From NCBI RefSeq assembly GCF_001548375.1, contig NZ_AP017295.1, positions 1,456,001-1,520,000 on the forward strand: 64,000 bases of DNA, in the 5' to 3' direction. Both the position numbers and the translations under genes were made by a program. Shown one piece after another: positions 18,250 through 28,125 of this stretch. How positions within the stretch are numbered: the stretch's first letter is position 1; each line of letters starts with the position of its first letter. The stretch comes from Nostoc sp. NIES-3756 (GTDB lineage: Bacteria; Cyanobacteriota; Cyanobacteriia; Cyanobacteriales; Nostocaceae). Under the pieces are notes generated by a model. The model was given only the letters and a program-made list of their open reading frames with translations, ran no database searches and was not told the DNA's origin.

Positions 18250-18828
18250 TCAATTCAGCTTAAACAGTATATCTGCTACGCTTCGCCCCAAATTTCCCAC
18301 AGATTCTTGCTTTTGTGGGTCTTTTAACGAGCCATCAGCATTAAATACTTGGCTAGCGTTGGGTACAGCCACCTGATCAGGAAGTACCAAGACTTTAATA
18401 TTTCCTAGAATAGACCGCAGATGTACCAAGCCCCGCAGTCCGCCTAACCCACCTGGAGATGTACTCATAATAGCCGCCACTTTTCCCGCAAATGCAGCTA
18501 AGGGAGGCTCATTGGGTGCTGGACGAGAAGCCCAATCAATGGCATTCTTTAAAACTGCCGTCAGCGAACTGTTGTATTCTGGAGAGGCAATCAACAATCC
18601 TTGATGAGAAATCAGCAAGTCTTTTAAAGTTCTGGCATTAGCGGGTAAACCTTCACGCGCTTCTAAATCCTCATCATACAAAGGTAGTGGTAAATCCCGT
18701 AGATCAATGTAAGTCACCTCTGCGCCTGCTGCTTTTGCACCTGCTGCGGCAATTTTCACTAACCTTTTGTTGTAGGAATCTATGCGTGTACTTCCAGCAA
18801 AGGCCAGTATTTTGGGTGTATATGCCAT
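18250..18828 (-). CDS. NADPH-dependent FMN reductase family protein
   Basis: This 192-residue flavodoxin-like oxidoreductase is of the ArsH/ChrR/SsuE group. FAGSTRIDSYNKRL near the N-terminus is the FMN phosphate-binding loop. SPEYNSSLTAVLKNAIDWASR is the family's central signature. It probably uses NAD(P)H to reduce FMN, quinones or metal oxyanions. It is not adjacent to the arsenosugar genes, so an ArsH role is not claimed. It is convergent with obgE, separated by the 24-bp tandem repeats. Start chosen at ATG 18828, matching the family N-terminus. Confidence 0.88.
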   Translation of the reverse strand: MAYTPKILAFAGSTRIDSYNKRLVKIAAAGAKAAGAEVTYIDLRDLPLPLYDEDLEAREGLPANARTLKDLLISHQGLLIASPEYNSSLTAVLKNAIDWASRPAPNEPPLAAFAGKVAAIMSTSPGGLGGLRGLVHLRSILGNIKVLVLPDQVAVPNASQVFNADGSLKDPQKQESVGNLGRSVADILFKLN

Positions 18829-19033
18829 GATTACTGATTATTTTTGATTTGTAAATTACTCATATCAAGCCCGTTTAAACACTTATCATATCGTAGTGGT
18901 CGGTAATGGGTAATAGTAAAAACCAATTACCCATTACCTATGACCTATTACCAAAATGACCACTGACAACTAACGGCACGTTAAAATTAGTTAAGAAGTA
19001 ATATTTTTTGCGATAGTCTCAGGAGCTTTTTCC

Positions 19034-19252
19034 ATGTTTATTAGTGAATTGTCACCCATATTTAAACAACTGGTTCAACACCCAGCTTCCTTTTTAGGAG
19101 GATTTGCTTCTGGTGTTCTGAGACTCAACTTAGCAGATGATCCTGTAAAAGGCTGGCTAGACAAACAAAGTGGTATTAATAGTTATCCCTCTCCCGTAAC
19201 TGATCTCAGTAATGGCAGATCCAGTGGCCCACAGTCGATATCGATTGAATAA
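19034..19252 (+). CDS. Small hypothetical protein
   Basis: This is a 72-residue protein I do not recognise. A good ribosome-binding site AGGAG lies 8 bases before the ATG, which makes it more credible than other small frames here. The N-terminal half is moderately hydrophobic (HPASFLGGFASGVLRLNL). The C-terminal third is Ser/Gly/Pro-rich and probably disordered. It resembles short conserved cyanobacterial proteins by composition only. It is monocistronic, in a region with repeats on both sides. Confidence 0.55.
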   Translation: MFISELSPIFKQLVQHPASFLGGFASGVLRLNLADDPVKGWLDKQSGINSYPSPVTDLSNGRSSGPQSISIE

Positions 19253-19300
19253 CAGCTAGGGATATAAGTAGAACAGGTTAAATAATTAAAGGCTCGTAGT

Positions 19301-19399
19301 TTTCGCGGAGCGTCTCTGCGTTCCCTACGGGACGCTACGCGAACGCATAGCGTGTCGTAGACAGACGCTCCGCGTTCGCGTAAGCGTCTCGTAGAGAAC
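19301..19399. repeat. GC-rich palindromic repeat cluster
   Basis: Alternating inverted segments (GCGGAGCGTCTCT, GGGACGCTACGCG, AGACGCTCCGCG, AAGCGTCTCGTAGAG) can fold into several hairpins. The 20-mer at 19350-19369 recurs exactly at 47501-47520. The rest of the 19253-19758 spacer is AT-rich and holds the presumed promoter and leader of the RRM gene, without a motif I can name. Confidence 0.75.
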
Positions 19400-19758
19400 A
19401 AAAAAGGAATAAAGTCCTTACTACGAACTTAATCCTAGTCTTTTTACATTACTTAACATAGTTCGTTTTTTTCAAGTCGTTCTTCTTATTTCTCATCAAT
19501 CAAATCTATAAGACTTGCTAATTTTAGATTGAAAAATATTGTAAAATCTCTCACTTTGAAAATTATCATGATCAGTTATTATATGAGCGTATGCCTCAGT
19601 TCAGCCCCATAGAAGGTTTAGTTGGAGTTAACCCCAGCAAAGATTATTGGTGTTCTACAACATTAACCATCTGTGACTAAAAAGAGACTATGCAATATTG
19701 CCTAGAACTTTTTTACAACTGAACTAGCCGCTCTTTGTTAAGAATTACGTGATCCCAC

Positions 19759-20043
19759 ATGACTATCTACGTTGGAAATCTCTCATACCGCGCCACCGAA
19801 GCAGACTTAAGAGCCGTATTTGCAGACTACGGCGAGGTCAAAAGAGTTGTATTACCTACTGATCGTGAAACCGGTCGGATGCGTGGTTTTGCTTTTGTTG
19901 AAATGAATGAAGATGCCCAAGAAGATGCTGCTATTACTGAATTAGATGGCGCAGAATGGATGGGTCGTCAACTGAAAGTCAACAAGGCTAAACCACGAGA
20001 AGATGACCGACGAGGTAGTTGGGGTAAAAAACAAGATTATTAA
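19759..20043 (+). CDS. RRM-type RNA-binding protein
   Basis: This 94-residue protein has a single RNA recognition motif. RNP2 is IYVGNL (residues 3-8) and RNP1 is RGFAFVEM (about residues 42-49). A short charged tail follows, without the Gly-rich domain seen in some cyanobacterial Rbp proteins. Proteins of this family bind single-stranded RNA. Several Anabaena paralogs are cold-induced and others help localise photosynthetic mRNAs to thylakoids. Which paralog this is cannot be told from sequence alone. A long AT-rich leader precedes it and a strong hairpin follows at 20148. Confidence 0.9.
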   Translation: MTIYVGNLSYRATEADLRAVFADYGEVKRVVLPTDRETGRMRGFAFVEMNEDAQEDAAITELDGAEWMGRQLKVNKAKPREDDRRGSWGKKQDY

Positions 20044-20147
20044 TTAATGTGAGTATTTAATTCTAGCAAAACGTATCTTACTTATCAACACAAAATAGTT
20101 GATATTTGCTAGGAACACTCAAACAATGCAATAGAGATGAAGTTGTC

Positions 20148-20199
20148 AATCCGGCTAGTTATTATTTGGCAGAAGATTATTTTAACTAGTCGGATTTTC
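20148..20199 (+). terminator. Probable terminator downstream of the RRM gene
   Basis: The arm at 20148-20161 (AATCCGGCTAGTTA) pairs with 20183-20196 (TAACTAGTCGGATT), giving a 14-bp stem with one G-U pair and a 21-base loop, followed by TT. It begins about 105 bases after the stop codon. The remaining spacer to fbp (20200-20602) shows no other gene; it carries a HIP1-like site near 20550. Confidence 0.6.
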
Positions 20200-20602
20200 A
20201 TGACTGTGCTTTGTTTATGGGTGTATGGGAAAGAGTGTTTATCATAGCAGTGAAAGTTAAAAACCTTACTTCGCTCCAGCAGGAAGATAGACCCTTGTAT
20301 ATGTGACACCTGATTTAAGTAAGCCCAAGATTTATGTAGTTGCTTACACTGGAGTCTACTTAAATATCTTTTATTGAACCTCTAGTATTTTCAAGTAGGA
20401 GAGCATAGTTAAATAGCTTATGAGCAAGAGTGTACGCTATTTACTATCACCTGTCGTCTGCTACCTATTTCCTTCACTTTCTTTAGTTTATCTAAAATCA
20501 CATCCAGGTTCTTAAATTACCTTTCTAAGATAGAGGCAGTAACCGTGCGCGATCGCACACAAATTGACCCAACAAACAGCCAGTCACTAGGGAGTACATA
20601 TA

Positions 20603-21652
20603 ATGGCTCAAGCTTCAGAATCCTTGGATTTGTCTTTTGACAACACTACAGACAAAGCTCTAGACCGCGATTGTACAACCTTATCTCGTCATGTCCTCCA
20701 ACAACTCCAGAGTTTTTCACCAGATGCACAAGATTTGAGTGCATTGATGAATCGTATTGGATTAGCTGGTAAATTAGTTGCCCGTCGCCTCAGTCGTGCC
20801 GGTTTAATGGAAGGAGTTCTCGGATTTACTGGGGAAGTGAACGTACAAGGTGAGTCCGTCAAAAAGATGGATGTCTACGCCAATGATGTGTTTATCTCAG
20901 TCTTCAAGCAAAGCGGCTTAGTTTGCCGTCTTGCTTCCGAAGAAATGGATGAACCATATTACATCCCAGAAAATTGCCCCATAGGTCGTTATACCTTACT
21001 GTATGACCCCATAGACGGTTCCTCAAACACTGATACAAATCTCAGTTTGGGTTCCATTTTTTCCATCCGTCAGCAAGAGGGGGATGATGCCGATGGTCAA
21101 GCTAAAGACCTCCTGAGCAACGGACGTAAGCAAATCGCCGCAGGCTACATCCTCTACGGCCCTAGCACGATGCTAGTTTACACTATAGGTAAGGGAGTCC
21201 ACTCATTTACTCTTGATCCCAGCTTAGGTGAATTTATCCTCAGTGAGGAGAATATCCGCATTCCTAACCACGGTTCTGTTTATAGCGTAAATGAAGGTAA
21301 CTTTTGGCAATGGGAAGAATCTATGCGGGAGTATATCCGCTACGTTCACCGTACAGAAGGTTACACCGCTCGTTACAGTGGCGCAATGGTGAGCGATATT
21401 CACAGAATTTTAGTACAAGGCGGTGTATTTCTCTACCCAGGAACAATCCAGAAACCTGAAGGTAAATTGCGCTTGCTATATGAATCTGCTCCCCTCGCCT
21501 TTTTAATCGAACAAGCTGGTGGTCGGGCAACTACAGGATTAATGGATATCTTAGAAGTTGTACCTACAAAATTACACCAACGCACTCCTTTAATTATTGG
21601 TAGTAAAGAGGACGTAGCAAAGGTTGAGTCTTTTATTCAAAATGGTCATTAG
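20603..21652 (+). CDS. fbp: Fructose-1,6-bisphosphatase, class I
   Basis: This 349-residue enzyme hydrolyses fructose 1,6-bisphosphate to fructose 6-phosphate in gluconeogenesis and the Calvin cycle. The metal-binding motif [11 protein letters not shown] is near residue 130, preceded by [29 protein letters not shown] near residue 295 is the class I active-site signature. Ribosome-binding AGGGAG lies about 9 bases before the ATG. It heads the fbp-tal-zwf-opcA cluster known in Nostoc, linking hexose phosphate recycling to the oxidative pentose phosphate pathway. A spacer of about 230 bases to tal suggests tal also has its own promoter. Confidence 0.95.
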   Translation: MAQASESLDLSFDNTTDKALDRDCTTLSRHVLQQLQSFSPDAQDLSALMNRIGLAGKLVARRLSRAGLMEGVLGFTGEVNVQGESVKKMDVYANDVFISVFKQSGLVCRLASEEMDEPYYIPENCPIGRYTLLYDPIDGSSNTDTNLSLGSIFSIRQQEGDDADGQAKDLLSNGRKQIAAGYILYGPSTMLVYTIGKGVHSFTLDPSLGEFILSEENIRIPNHGSVYSVNEGNFWQWEESMREYIRYVHRTEGYTARYSGAMVSDIHRILVQGGVFLYPGTIQKPEGKLRLLYESAPLAFLIEQAGGRATTGLMDILEVVPTKLHQRTPLIIGSKEDVAKVESFIQNGH

Positions 21653-21882
21653 GAGGCAGTGGTTCGACTGCGCTCACCAACCAGGCAGGAGGTAGGAGGC
21701 AAATGTGATTTACTACTCAGCACTCACTCAGCATTTTTTCAACTAAATGTACTAGATTATCTCAGCTGGCCGATGTCATAAGTGATTAGCAAAGCAAAAA
21801 TGCAGAAGTTACCGTCAATACTTTGATGTGTTTTGTCAAATTCACTTAGAACATCTTTTACGGAGTGAAACCAACTTTAGCT

Positions 21883-23028
21883 ATGGCTACTAATCATTTA
21901 TTGGAGATTAAACAATACGGCCAAAGTATCTGGATGGATAATTTGAGCCGTGACATTATCCAATCGGGAGAACTAAAAAATCTAGTTGAAAATCAGGGTA
22001 TTAGTGGCATTACATCTAATCCGGCGATTTTTGAAAAAGCGATCGCCAACAATGTCATTTATGATGCTGATATTGAAGCTGGTGTGCGTGCGGGTAAATC
22101 TACGCAGGAAATTTATGAATCCTTAGTTTTTGCAGATATCCGTAATGCTTGTGATATTTTGCGTCCTGTATATGATGCCTCGAATAAATTGGATGGTTAT
22201 GTGAGTATCGAAGTACCGCCAATCATCGCCCATGATACACAAGCCACAATTAACGAAGCCCGCCGCTATTATCAACAAATCGGGCGGGAAAATGTGATGA
22301 TTAAAATTCCCGGTACTGAAGCTGGGTTGCCAGCTGTAGAACAGGTGATAGCTGACGGAATTAACGTTAACGTCACTCTGCTATTCTCTGTACAAAGCTA
22401 TATCAACACAGCTTGGGCATATATTCGGGGCTTAGAAAAACGAGTGGCCCAAGGTAAGGATATCAGTCAAATTGCTTCCGTTGCCAGTTTCTTCTTGAGT
22501 CGGATTGATATCAACATTGACGGTAAAGTTGATGCCAAATTAGCCCGTGGCGTTGATGATATCAACATAGAAGCAAGACTGAGAGCAGTTAAAGGCAAAG
22601 TAGCGATCGCCAATGCAAAGATTGCTTATCAAGAGTACAAGAAAATTATTGAGAGCGATAGTTGGCAAGCCCTAGCAGCCAAAGGGGCAAAAGTGCAAAG
22701 ATTATTATGGGCTAGTACCAGCACCAAAGACCCTCATTACAGCGATGTGATGTACGTCGATGAATTGATTGGCCCCGATACTGTAAACACCTTACCACCT
22801 GCGACCATCACCGCTTGTTCTGACCATTGCGAACCCGCTAACCGAGTAGAAACAGGAGTTTCAGAAGCTTACCAATTGATTGAAAGCCTCAAAGACCCAG
22901 ACATCAACATTAATATTGATGCCGTCATGGACGAGTTGTTAGCTGATGGCATTAACAAATTCGTTCAGCCATTCCAGTCCCTCATGAACTCTTTAGAGGG
23001 CAAAGTCAAGCTATTGTCACCAGTATAG
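21883..23028 (+). CDS. tal: Transaldolase
   Basis: This 381-residue enzyme moves a dihydroxyacetone unit between sugar phosphates in the pentose phosphate pathway. [11 protein letters not shown] near residue 47 and [12 protein letters not shown] near residue 143, with the Schiff-base lysine, mark the long bacterial transaldolase type. The ATG at 21883 is preferred for its conserved [15 protein letters not shown] start; an in-frame GTG at 21865 would add six residues. It lies between fbp and zwf on the same strand. Heterocysts rely on this pathway for reductant, which fits the clustering (established for Nostoc; role here inferred). Confidence 0.93.
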   Translation: MATNHLLEIKQYGQSIWMDNLSRDIIQSGELKNLVENQGISGITSNPAIFEKAIANNVIYDADIEAGVRAGKSTQEIYESLVFADIRNACDILRPVYDASNKLDGYVSIEVPPIIAHDTQATINEARRYYQQIGRENVMIKIPGTEAGLPAVEQVIADGINVNVTLLFSVQSYINTAWAYIRGLEKRVAQGKDISQIASVASFFLSRIDINIDGKVDAKLARGVDDINIEARLRAVKGKVAIANAKIAYQEYKKIIESDSWQALAAKGAKVQRLLWASTSTKDPHYSDVMYVDELIGPDTVNTLPPATITACSDHCEPANRVETGVSEAYQLIESLKDPDININIDAVMDELLADGINKFVQPFQSLMNSLEGKVKLLSPV

Positions 23029-23113
23029 GGGCAGGGAAGAGGAAGGGGGGCAGGGGGCAGGGACCAGGGAGAAAAAACTCCATAATGCCCCACTCCCCAC
23101 TCCCCACTCCCGG
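23027..23113. repeat. G-rich/C-rich tandem repeats between tal and zwf
   Basis: GGGGCAGGG-type units are followed by several CCCCACT units, which can pair with each other in a transcript. The arrangement separates tal from zwf by about 170 bases, and read-through would produce a large stem. Confidence 0.6.
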
Positions 23114-23200
23114 TTGGTGAATCTCGACTACGCTCGATTACCGCGTAGCCGAACCACCACTCCCCAATTTCCAACCTCCATCTCAAATCCACAAACTGTT

Positions 23201-24730
23201 ATGGTTAGTCTCCTCGAAAATCCCCTGCGCGTTGGTCTGCAACAGCAAGGGATGCCTGAACCCCAAATTATAGTTATCTTCGGCGCTTCTGGTGATCTTA
23301 CCTGGCGCAAACTCGTCCCAGCACTTTTCAAATTACGGCGGGAACGACGCATTCCCCCAGAAACAACCGTTGTTGGCGTAGCTCGTCGAGAATGGAGCCA
23401 CGAATATTTCCGTGAACAAATGCAAAAAGGCATGGAAGAGGCTCATAGCAACGTCGAACTCGGAGAACTGTGGCAAGATTTCTCTCAAGGTCTGTTCTAC
23501 TGCCCTGGAGACATAGATAACCCTGAAAGTTATCAAAAACTGAAAAATTTGTTAAGCGAATTAGACGAGAAAAGAGGTACACGGGGAAACCGGATGTTTT
23601 ACCTCTCCGTCGCCCCTAACTTTTTTCCTGAGGCTATCAGGCAACTAGGAGGAGCAGGAATGCTAGATGATGAGTATAAACATCGTCTAGTCATTGAAAA
23701 ACCCTTCGGTAGAGACTTGGCATCAGCCCAAAGCCTCAACAAAGTAGTACAGAAATATTGTAAAGAAAACCAAGTCTACCGCATCGACCATTACTTGGGG
23801 AAAGAAACAGTTCAAAACCTGTTGGTATTCCGTTTTGCTAATGCCATTTTTGAACCACTGTGGAACCGTCATTTTGTTGACCACGTACAAATCACCGTAG
23901 CAGAAACCGTAGGCGTAGAAGACCGGGCAGGTTACTACGAAAAAGCCGGCGCATTGCGGGATATGTTGCAGAACCACCTCATGCAGCTTTATTGCCTCAC
24001 AGCAATGGAAGCCCCCAACTCAATGGATGCTGATAGTATCCGCACAGAAAAAGTTAAGGTATTGCAAGCTACTCGCCTAGCTGATGTGCATAACCTGTCA
24101 CGTTCAGCAATACGCGGACAATATAGCGCGGGTTGGATGAAGGGTCAACAAGTTCCAGGGTATCATACAGAACCAGGAGTTGACCCTAATTCCTCCACTC
24201 CTACTTACGTAGCAATGAAGTTTTTGGTAGATAACTGGCGTTGGCAAGGTGTTCCTTTTTACCTGCGTACTGGTAAACGAATGCCGAAAAAAGTCAGTGA
24301 AATTTCCATCCACTTCCGTGATGTACCCTCTCGGATGTTTACATCTGCTGCGCAACAAAGAAATGCCAACATTTTGGCAATGCGGATACAACCAAACGAA
24401 GGTATTTCCTTACGTTTTGATGTGAAAATGCCAGGGGCAGAGTTTCGCACTCGTTCCGTAGACATGGATTTCAGCTATGGTTCCTTTGGGATTGAAGCCA
24501 CTTCTGATGCTTACGATCGCCTATTCCTTGATTGTATGATGGGCGACCAAACATTATTTACCAGAGCAGACGAAGTAGAAGCAGCTTGGCAGGTAGTCAC
24601 CCCCGCCCTTTCCGTTTGGGATGCACCAGCCGACCCCGCCACCATTCCCAAATATGAAGCAGGTACTTGGGAACCAGCAGAAGCAGAATTTTTGATTAAC
24701 CAAGATGGTCGTCGCTGGCGCAGGCTCTAA
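23201..24730 (+). CDS. zwf: Glucose-6-phosphate 1-dehydrogenase
   Basis: This 509-residue enzyme catalyses the first step of the oxidative pentose phosphate pathway, making NADPH and 6-phosphogluconolactone. [11 protein letters not shown] near the N-terminus is the NADP-binding loop. [15 protein letters not shown] near residue 190 is the substrate-binding signature with the catalytic His. The start at ATG 23201 gives the conserved [12 protein letters not shown] beginning; the frame is open to 23114, but that part is repeat-derived sequence. In cyanobacteria the enzyme is redox-regulated and activated by OpcA, encoded next. Confidence 0.96.
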   Translation: MVSLLENPLRVGLQQQGMPEPQIIVIFGASGDLTWRKLVPALFKLRRERRIPPETTVVGVARREWSHEYFREQMQKGMEEAHSNVELGELWQDFSQGLFYCPGDIDNPESYQKLKNLLSELDEKRGTRGNRMFYLSVAPNFFPEAIRQLGGAGMLDDEYKHRLVIEKPFGRDLASAQSLNKVVQKYCKENQVYRIDHYLGKETVQNLLVFRFANAIFEPLWNRHFVDHVQITVAETVGVEDRAGYYEKAGALRDMLQNHLMQLYCLTAMEAPNSMDADSIRTEKVKVLQATRLADVHNLSRSAIRGQYSAGWMKGQQVPGYHTEPGVDPNSSTPTYVAMKFLVDNWRWQGVPFYLRTGKRMPKKVSEISIHFRDVPSRMFTSAAQQRNANILAMRIQPNEGISLRFDVKMPGAEFRTRSVDMDFSYGSFGIEATSDAYDRLFLDCMMGDQTLFTRADEVEAAWQVVTPALSVWDAPADPATIPKYEAGTWEPAEAEFLINQDGRRWRRL

Positions 24731-24830
24731 TTAGTCATTAGTCATTAGTCATTAGTCATTAGTCAAAAGTTTACTGACAACTGACAACTGACAATCGACA
24801 ACTGACAACTAACTACTAACTACTAACAAA
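24731..24830. repeat. STRR arrays between zwf and opcA
   Basis: Several tandem copies of ATTAGTC are followed by ACTGACA-type and CTAACTA-type 7-base units, filling the whole zwf-opcA spacer to within a few bases of the opcA start. Known STRR families of heterocystous cyanobacteria. Confidence 0.85.
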
Positions 24831-24836
24831 TTGGCT

Positions 24837-26213
24837 ATGACTTCCCAAGCTCCCACAATATACTCACTTCAAGCCCCAAAGGATATTTCGCTCAACGAAA
24901 TCGAAGCGGAACTTAATCAAATTTGGCAAAGTTACGGCATTACTGGTGAAGATGGCGCACTACCTGCGGCTACTCGTGCTACTACATTTACTTTGGTAGT
25001 GTACGAACCAGAAGAAACCCAATATCTGTTGGCTTCTCTAGGATTTTATAATGGCCCAATTGATGGCATTTTGGGCCCACAGACAGAGACTGCACTTCGA
25101 CAAGTACAAATCAAATACGCACTACCTGAAACTGGTACAGCCACACCCGAAACCATAGCGAAACTGCGAGAAGAATACAGCAAGCGTCAAGGTGGTAACG
25201 CTACAGGTGATGGTACTAATGGTAATAGTCTCTATAGTTATAGTACTAGCCCCAGAATTGCTGACGAAATCGCTCTGCGCAACCCTTGCCGAATTATTGC
25301 CCTATTCCCGATTGTGGGTGAAGATGAAGGGGTAAAGGCACAAGTTTCCGCTTACTGTCCCATTCAAAAACAATCTTCCAGCACCCTCATTTGCTGCGAG
25401 TATATTACCCTCAGTGGTACACCTGCGGCTTTGGAAAGAATCGGCGGGATGATTCCTGCTTTGTTGATTGGTGGTTTACCTAAATTCCTGTGGTGGAAGG
25501 CTACACCAGACCCCAACAACATCTTATTTAAGAGATTGGCAGCTGTTTGTAATAACGTCATTGTCGATTCTTGCAACTTCAACGAGCCAGAAAGCGATTT
25601 AAGTAGCCTGCAAGAATTGGTAGAAAATAGCGTACCTCTAGCTGATTTAAACTGGCGCAGGCTAGCTGCATGGCAAGAGTTGACAGCCGAAGCCTACGAT
25701 CCTCCAAGCCGTCGAGCAGCTTTGGGAGAAATAGACCGCGTAAACATAGATTACGAAAAGGGCAATTCCACCCAAGCATTGTTGTTCTTGGGTTGGTTGG
25801 CGAGTCGTCTGCAATGGCTACCAGTTTCCTATCAAAAGGAGAGCGGCGACTACGATATTACTCGTATTCAATTTGTCAACCAAGATCAAAAGCAAGTAGA
25901 CGCGGAGTTAGCAGGTGTTCCCGTTGCCGATGCAGGTGATATTATGGGTGATTTAATTGCTCTACGCCTCAGTTCAACCAACCCTCAAGCCAACTGTGGC
26001 ACAGTCATCTGTACAGAAACTGGTGGTTGTATGCGGATGGAAACCCACGGCGGCGCTCAAGCTGCGGGTTTGTTCCAGCAGGTGAGTTCTTTGTCGGAAC
26101 AAAAAGCAGAAGCTCTGCTCAGTCAGCAGGTGCAACGCTGGGGACGTGAGTCACTTTTTGAAGAAAGTCTTGCAGTTGTGGCGCAAGTATTGCAGTTAAG
26201 AGCCAATAGTTAA
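24837..26213 (+). CDS. opcA: Glucose-6-phosphate dehydrogenase assembly/activator protein
   Basis: This 458-residue protein is an allosteric activator and assembly factor for Zwf and is needed for oxidative pentose phosphate flux in the dark and in heterocysts. The N-terminal part contains a peptidoglycan-binding-like helical repeat (LASLGFYNGPIDGILGPQTETALRQ, about residues 62-90), a feature of cyanobacterial OpcA. The C-terminal two thirds form the OpcA domain (IIALFPIVGEDEG, GGLPKFLWWKATPDP, LFLGWLASRLQW) and include several cysteines that could take part in redox control. Start chosen at ATG 24837, not the TTG at 24831. A terminator follows at 26274. Confidence 0.94.
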   Translation: MTSQAPTIYSLQAPKDISLNEIEAELNQIWQSYGITGEDGALPAATRATTFTLVVYEPEETQYLLASLGFYNGPIDGILGPQTETALRQVQIKYALPETGTATPETIAKLREEYSKRQGGNATGDGTNGNSLYSYSTSPRIADEIALRNPCRIIALFPIVGEDEGVKAQVSAYCPIQKQSSSTLICCEYITLSGTPAALERIGGMIPALLIGGLPKFLWWKATPDPNNILFKRLAAVCNNVIVDSCNFNEPESDLSSLQELVENSVPLADLNWRRLAAWQELTAEAYDPPSRRAALGEIDRVNIDYEKGNSTQALLFLGWLASRLQWLPVSYQKESGDYDITRIQFVNQDQKQVDAELAGVPVADAGDIMGDLIALRLSSTNPQANCGTVICTETGGCMRMETHGGAQAAGLFQQVSSLSEQKAEALLSQQVQRWGRESLFEESLAVVAQVLQLRANS

Positions 26214-26273
26214 TTCGTCTTTACAACAAGCAAGTTTCCTTCATCTTTCAAATCAAGTGATGCGGATGAAGTG

Positions 26274-26304
26274 AACCCCGGTTTATTGAGTTAAGCCGGG
26301 GTTT
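26274..26304 (+). terminator. Terminator-like hairpin after opcA
   Basis: AACCCCGG (26274-26281) pairs with CCGGGGTT (26296-26303), with extra TTA/TAA pairing inside, about 60 bases after the opcA stop. Only a short T-run follows. Confidence 0.65.
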
Positions 26305-26525
26305 GGAATTTCCATTATCTTTCTTAATTTTGAATTAATGTAACCCTGTCTACTGTTTACTATTCCCTATCCCCTGCTATGCTATTATCCCTTACCCAAG
26401 CTCGAAAAGATTTTATTAAAGCAGTTTCGGTTACAATTTTACTTTGTTCAATAAATCTGCTCATCTCATTTACAGTTTTCTAATCTGCTGAAATACTGGG
26501 TACATAGCTAAAAAAACTGATACAA

Positions 26526-26650
26526 CCTCTGCATAACTCTGCGCTTTCCTCTGCGCCCCTCTGCGTTAAAAAACATTAATTTTGTAAGCTAATCGTCATT
26601 CATTTTTTTAGACTGGTTAGCTTGTAGTAAGGGCTTCAGCCCTGTGTTTA
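26526..26650. repeat. CTCTGCG repeats and AAGGGCT hairpin repeat
   Basis: Four CTCTGC units spaced about 10-14 bases apart (26526-26566) resemble those in the sufB-sufC spacer and, inverted, after the glucan phosphorylase gene near 47432. At about 26628-26645, AGGGCTTCAGCCCT is a short hairpin repeat; a similar one (AAGGACTTTAGTCCTT) lies near 62291. The rest of the spacer between opcA and sufS holds only the two terminators. Confidence 0.55.
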
Positions 26651-26693
26651 TGCAACTTAAATGCTGATTAGCTTAGCAACTTCTATTAACTCC

Positions 26694-26732
26694 AAAAAAC
26701 AAAATACCCAACTTCTCAAAGAAATCAGGTAT
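26694..26732 (-). terminator. Rho-independent terminator of the suf operon
   Basis: Read on the minus strand, ATACCTGATTTC (26732-26721) folds back on GAGAAGTTGGGTAT (to 26704), giving a 12-bp stem with G-U pairs and a 5-base loop, followed by a T-rich tract. It begins about 24 bases after the sufS stop codon, the expected place for the end of the sufBCDS transcript. Confidence 0.8.
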
Positions 26733-26755
26733 CTCTAACTAATATTTCAATGTAT

Positions 26756-28018
26756 TTAACCAAACACGTTGGCGAAAAATTCTAGAGTTTCCTTGAGTGC
26801 TTTGATGAAAACATCAATTTCCTCGCGGGTGTTATAGAAAGATAGGCTGGCTCGGGCGGTGGCGGCTAAACCTAAGTGGCGGTGTAATGGTTGAGTACAA
26901 TGATGTCCTGAACGGATGGCTACGCCTTCTTGATCTAATAATGTAGATAAGTCGTTGGCGTGGACTCCCTCGGCGGTGAATGTTGCTAAAGCAGCCCTAC
27001 CTTCTCCGTTAGCGTCGGGTTTGGGGCCGTAGAGGGTAATTTGGGGTATTTGTGCTAATTGCTGCCACAAATAGGCTGTTAATTCGGCTTCGTAGGCGTG
27101 AATTTTATCCATGCCTATATTCATAAGATAATCTATCGCTGCACCAAGGGCGATCGCTTCCGCAATTGCAGGTGTACCAGCTTCAAATTTATGGGGTAAT
27201 TCGGCATAAGTAGAATGATCTAAATATACCTCAGCAATCATCTCACCACCGCCGAAAAATGGCGGCATTGCTTCTAATAATTCCAGCTTGCCATACAAAA
27301 AACCTATGCCTGTAGGAGCGCACATTTTATGTCCCGATGCTACCAACCAGTCACAGCCAATTTGCTGGACATCGACAGGCATATGGGGAACACTTTGACA
27401 AGCATCAACTAAGAATTTCGCGCCGTATCTGTGAGCAATTTCCGCAATCTCTGCCACTGGATTTATGCAACCCAATGTGTTAGAAACATGAACTATAGAA
27501 ACTAATTTAGTTTTTTCGGAAATCAGTTGTTTAAACTGTTCTAAATCAAAGGTTTGTTCTGGTGTCAGTTCGACAAATTTGAGAACTGCGCCAGTTTTTT
27601 GGGCGACAAATTGCCAAGGAACTATATTACTGTGGTGTTCCATCACCGACAGAATAATTTCATCGCCTTTTTGTAAATTGTTCATCCCCCAGCTATAAGC
27701 AACTAAGTTAATAGCTTCGCTGGCGTTGCGGGTGTAAACAATTTCTTGACGCGAGGCGGCGTTGATAAATTTAGCAATTTTATCCCGTGCGCCTTCATAA
27801 GCGTCGGTGGCTTTGGCGCTGAGGGTATGAGCGCCCCGATGCACGTTAGCGTTATATTGCTCGTAATAATCTTTGAGGGTATTTAATACGAACAGGGGTT
27901 TTTGTGATGTGGCTGCGTTGTCTAGGTAGACTAAGGTTTTGCCGTTGACTTCCTGATTTAATAGGGGGAAGTCAGCGCGGACTTTATCTGCAAGGGTTTT
28001 GGTAGAGGTGTAAGTCAT
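26756..28018 (-). CDS. sufS: Cysteine desulfurase of the SUF system
   Basis: This 420-residue PLP enzyme takes sulfur from cysteine and passes it as persulfide to the SufBCD scaffold. The PLP lysine is in [12 protein letters not shown] near residue 230. The persulfide cysteine is in [13 protein letters not shown] near residue 372, the group II (SufS) signature. [11 protein letters not shown] holds PLP-contacting residues. It is last in sufB-sufC-sufD-sufS. A spacer of about 107 bases with STRR repeats separates it from sufD, and a strong terminator follows. No SufE or SufU partner is encoded nearby. Confidence 0.95.
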   Translation of the reverse strand: MTYTSTKTLADKVRADFPLLNQEVNGKTLVYLDNAATSQKPLFVLNTLKDYYEQYNANVHRGAHTLSAKATDAYEGARDKIAKFINAASRQEIVYTRNASEAINLVAYSWGMNNLQKGDEIILSVMEHHSNIVPWQFVAQKTGAVLKFVELTPEQTFDLEQFKQLISEKTKLVSIVHVSNTLGCINPVAEIAEIAHRYGAKFLVDACQSVPHMPVDVQQIGCDWLVASGHKMCAPTGIGFLYGKLELLEAMPPFFGGGEMIAEVYLDHSTYAELPHKFEAGTPAIAEAIALGAAIDYLMNIGMDKIHAYEAELTAYLWQQLAQIPQITLYGPKPDANGEGRAALATFTAEGVHANDLSTLLDQEGVAIRSGHHCTQPLHRHLGLAATARASLSFYNTREEIDVFIKALKETLEFFANVFG

Positions 28019-28028
28019 TGGTAGTTAG

Positions 28029-28083
28029 TTATTAGTCATTAGTCATTAGTCATTAGTCATTAGTCCATAGTCAACAGTCAATA
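28029..28083. repeat. STRR array between sufD and sufS
   Basis: Five near-perfect ATTAGTC units are followed by CATAGTC and CAACAGT-type units. This is the same heptamer family as in the zwf-opcA spacer, again inside an apparent operon. Confidence 0.85.
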
Positions 28084-28125
28084 GATTTTTTCTTACTTCT
28101 TTGCTGAGGACGCAGGACTCAGGAC

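Noticed and set aside
18161..18376. 71-codon plus-strand frame over the 24-bp repeats
   Set aside because: Made of repeat translation and antisense to the FMN reductase gene.
21808..21821. GTT-N8-TAC upstream of tal, like an NtcA box
   Set aside because: First triplet departs from GTA and no good -10 box stands 22 bases downstream.
23114..23200. Extended N-terminus of Zwf (29 residues)
   Set aside because: Derived from intergenic repeat sequence; the ATG at 23201 gives the conserved start and usual length.
28029..28083. Regularly repeated units that could suggest a CRISPR
   Set aside because: Units are only 7 bases with no unique spacers; this is an STRR array.
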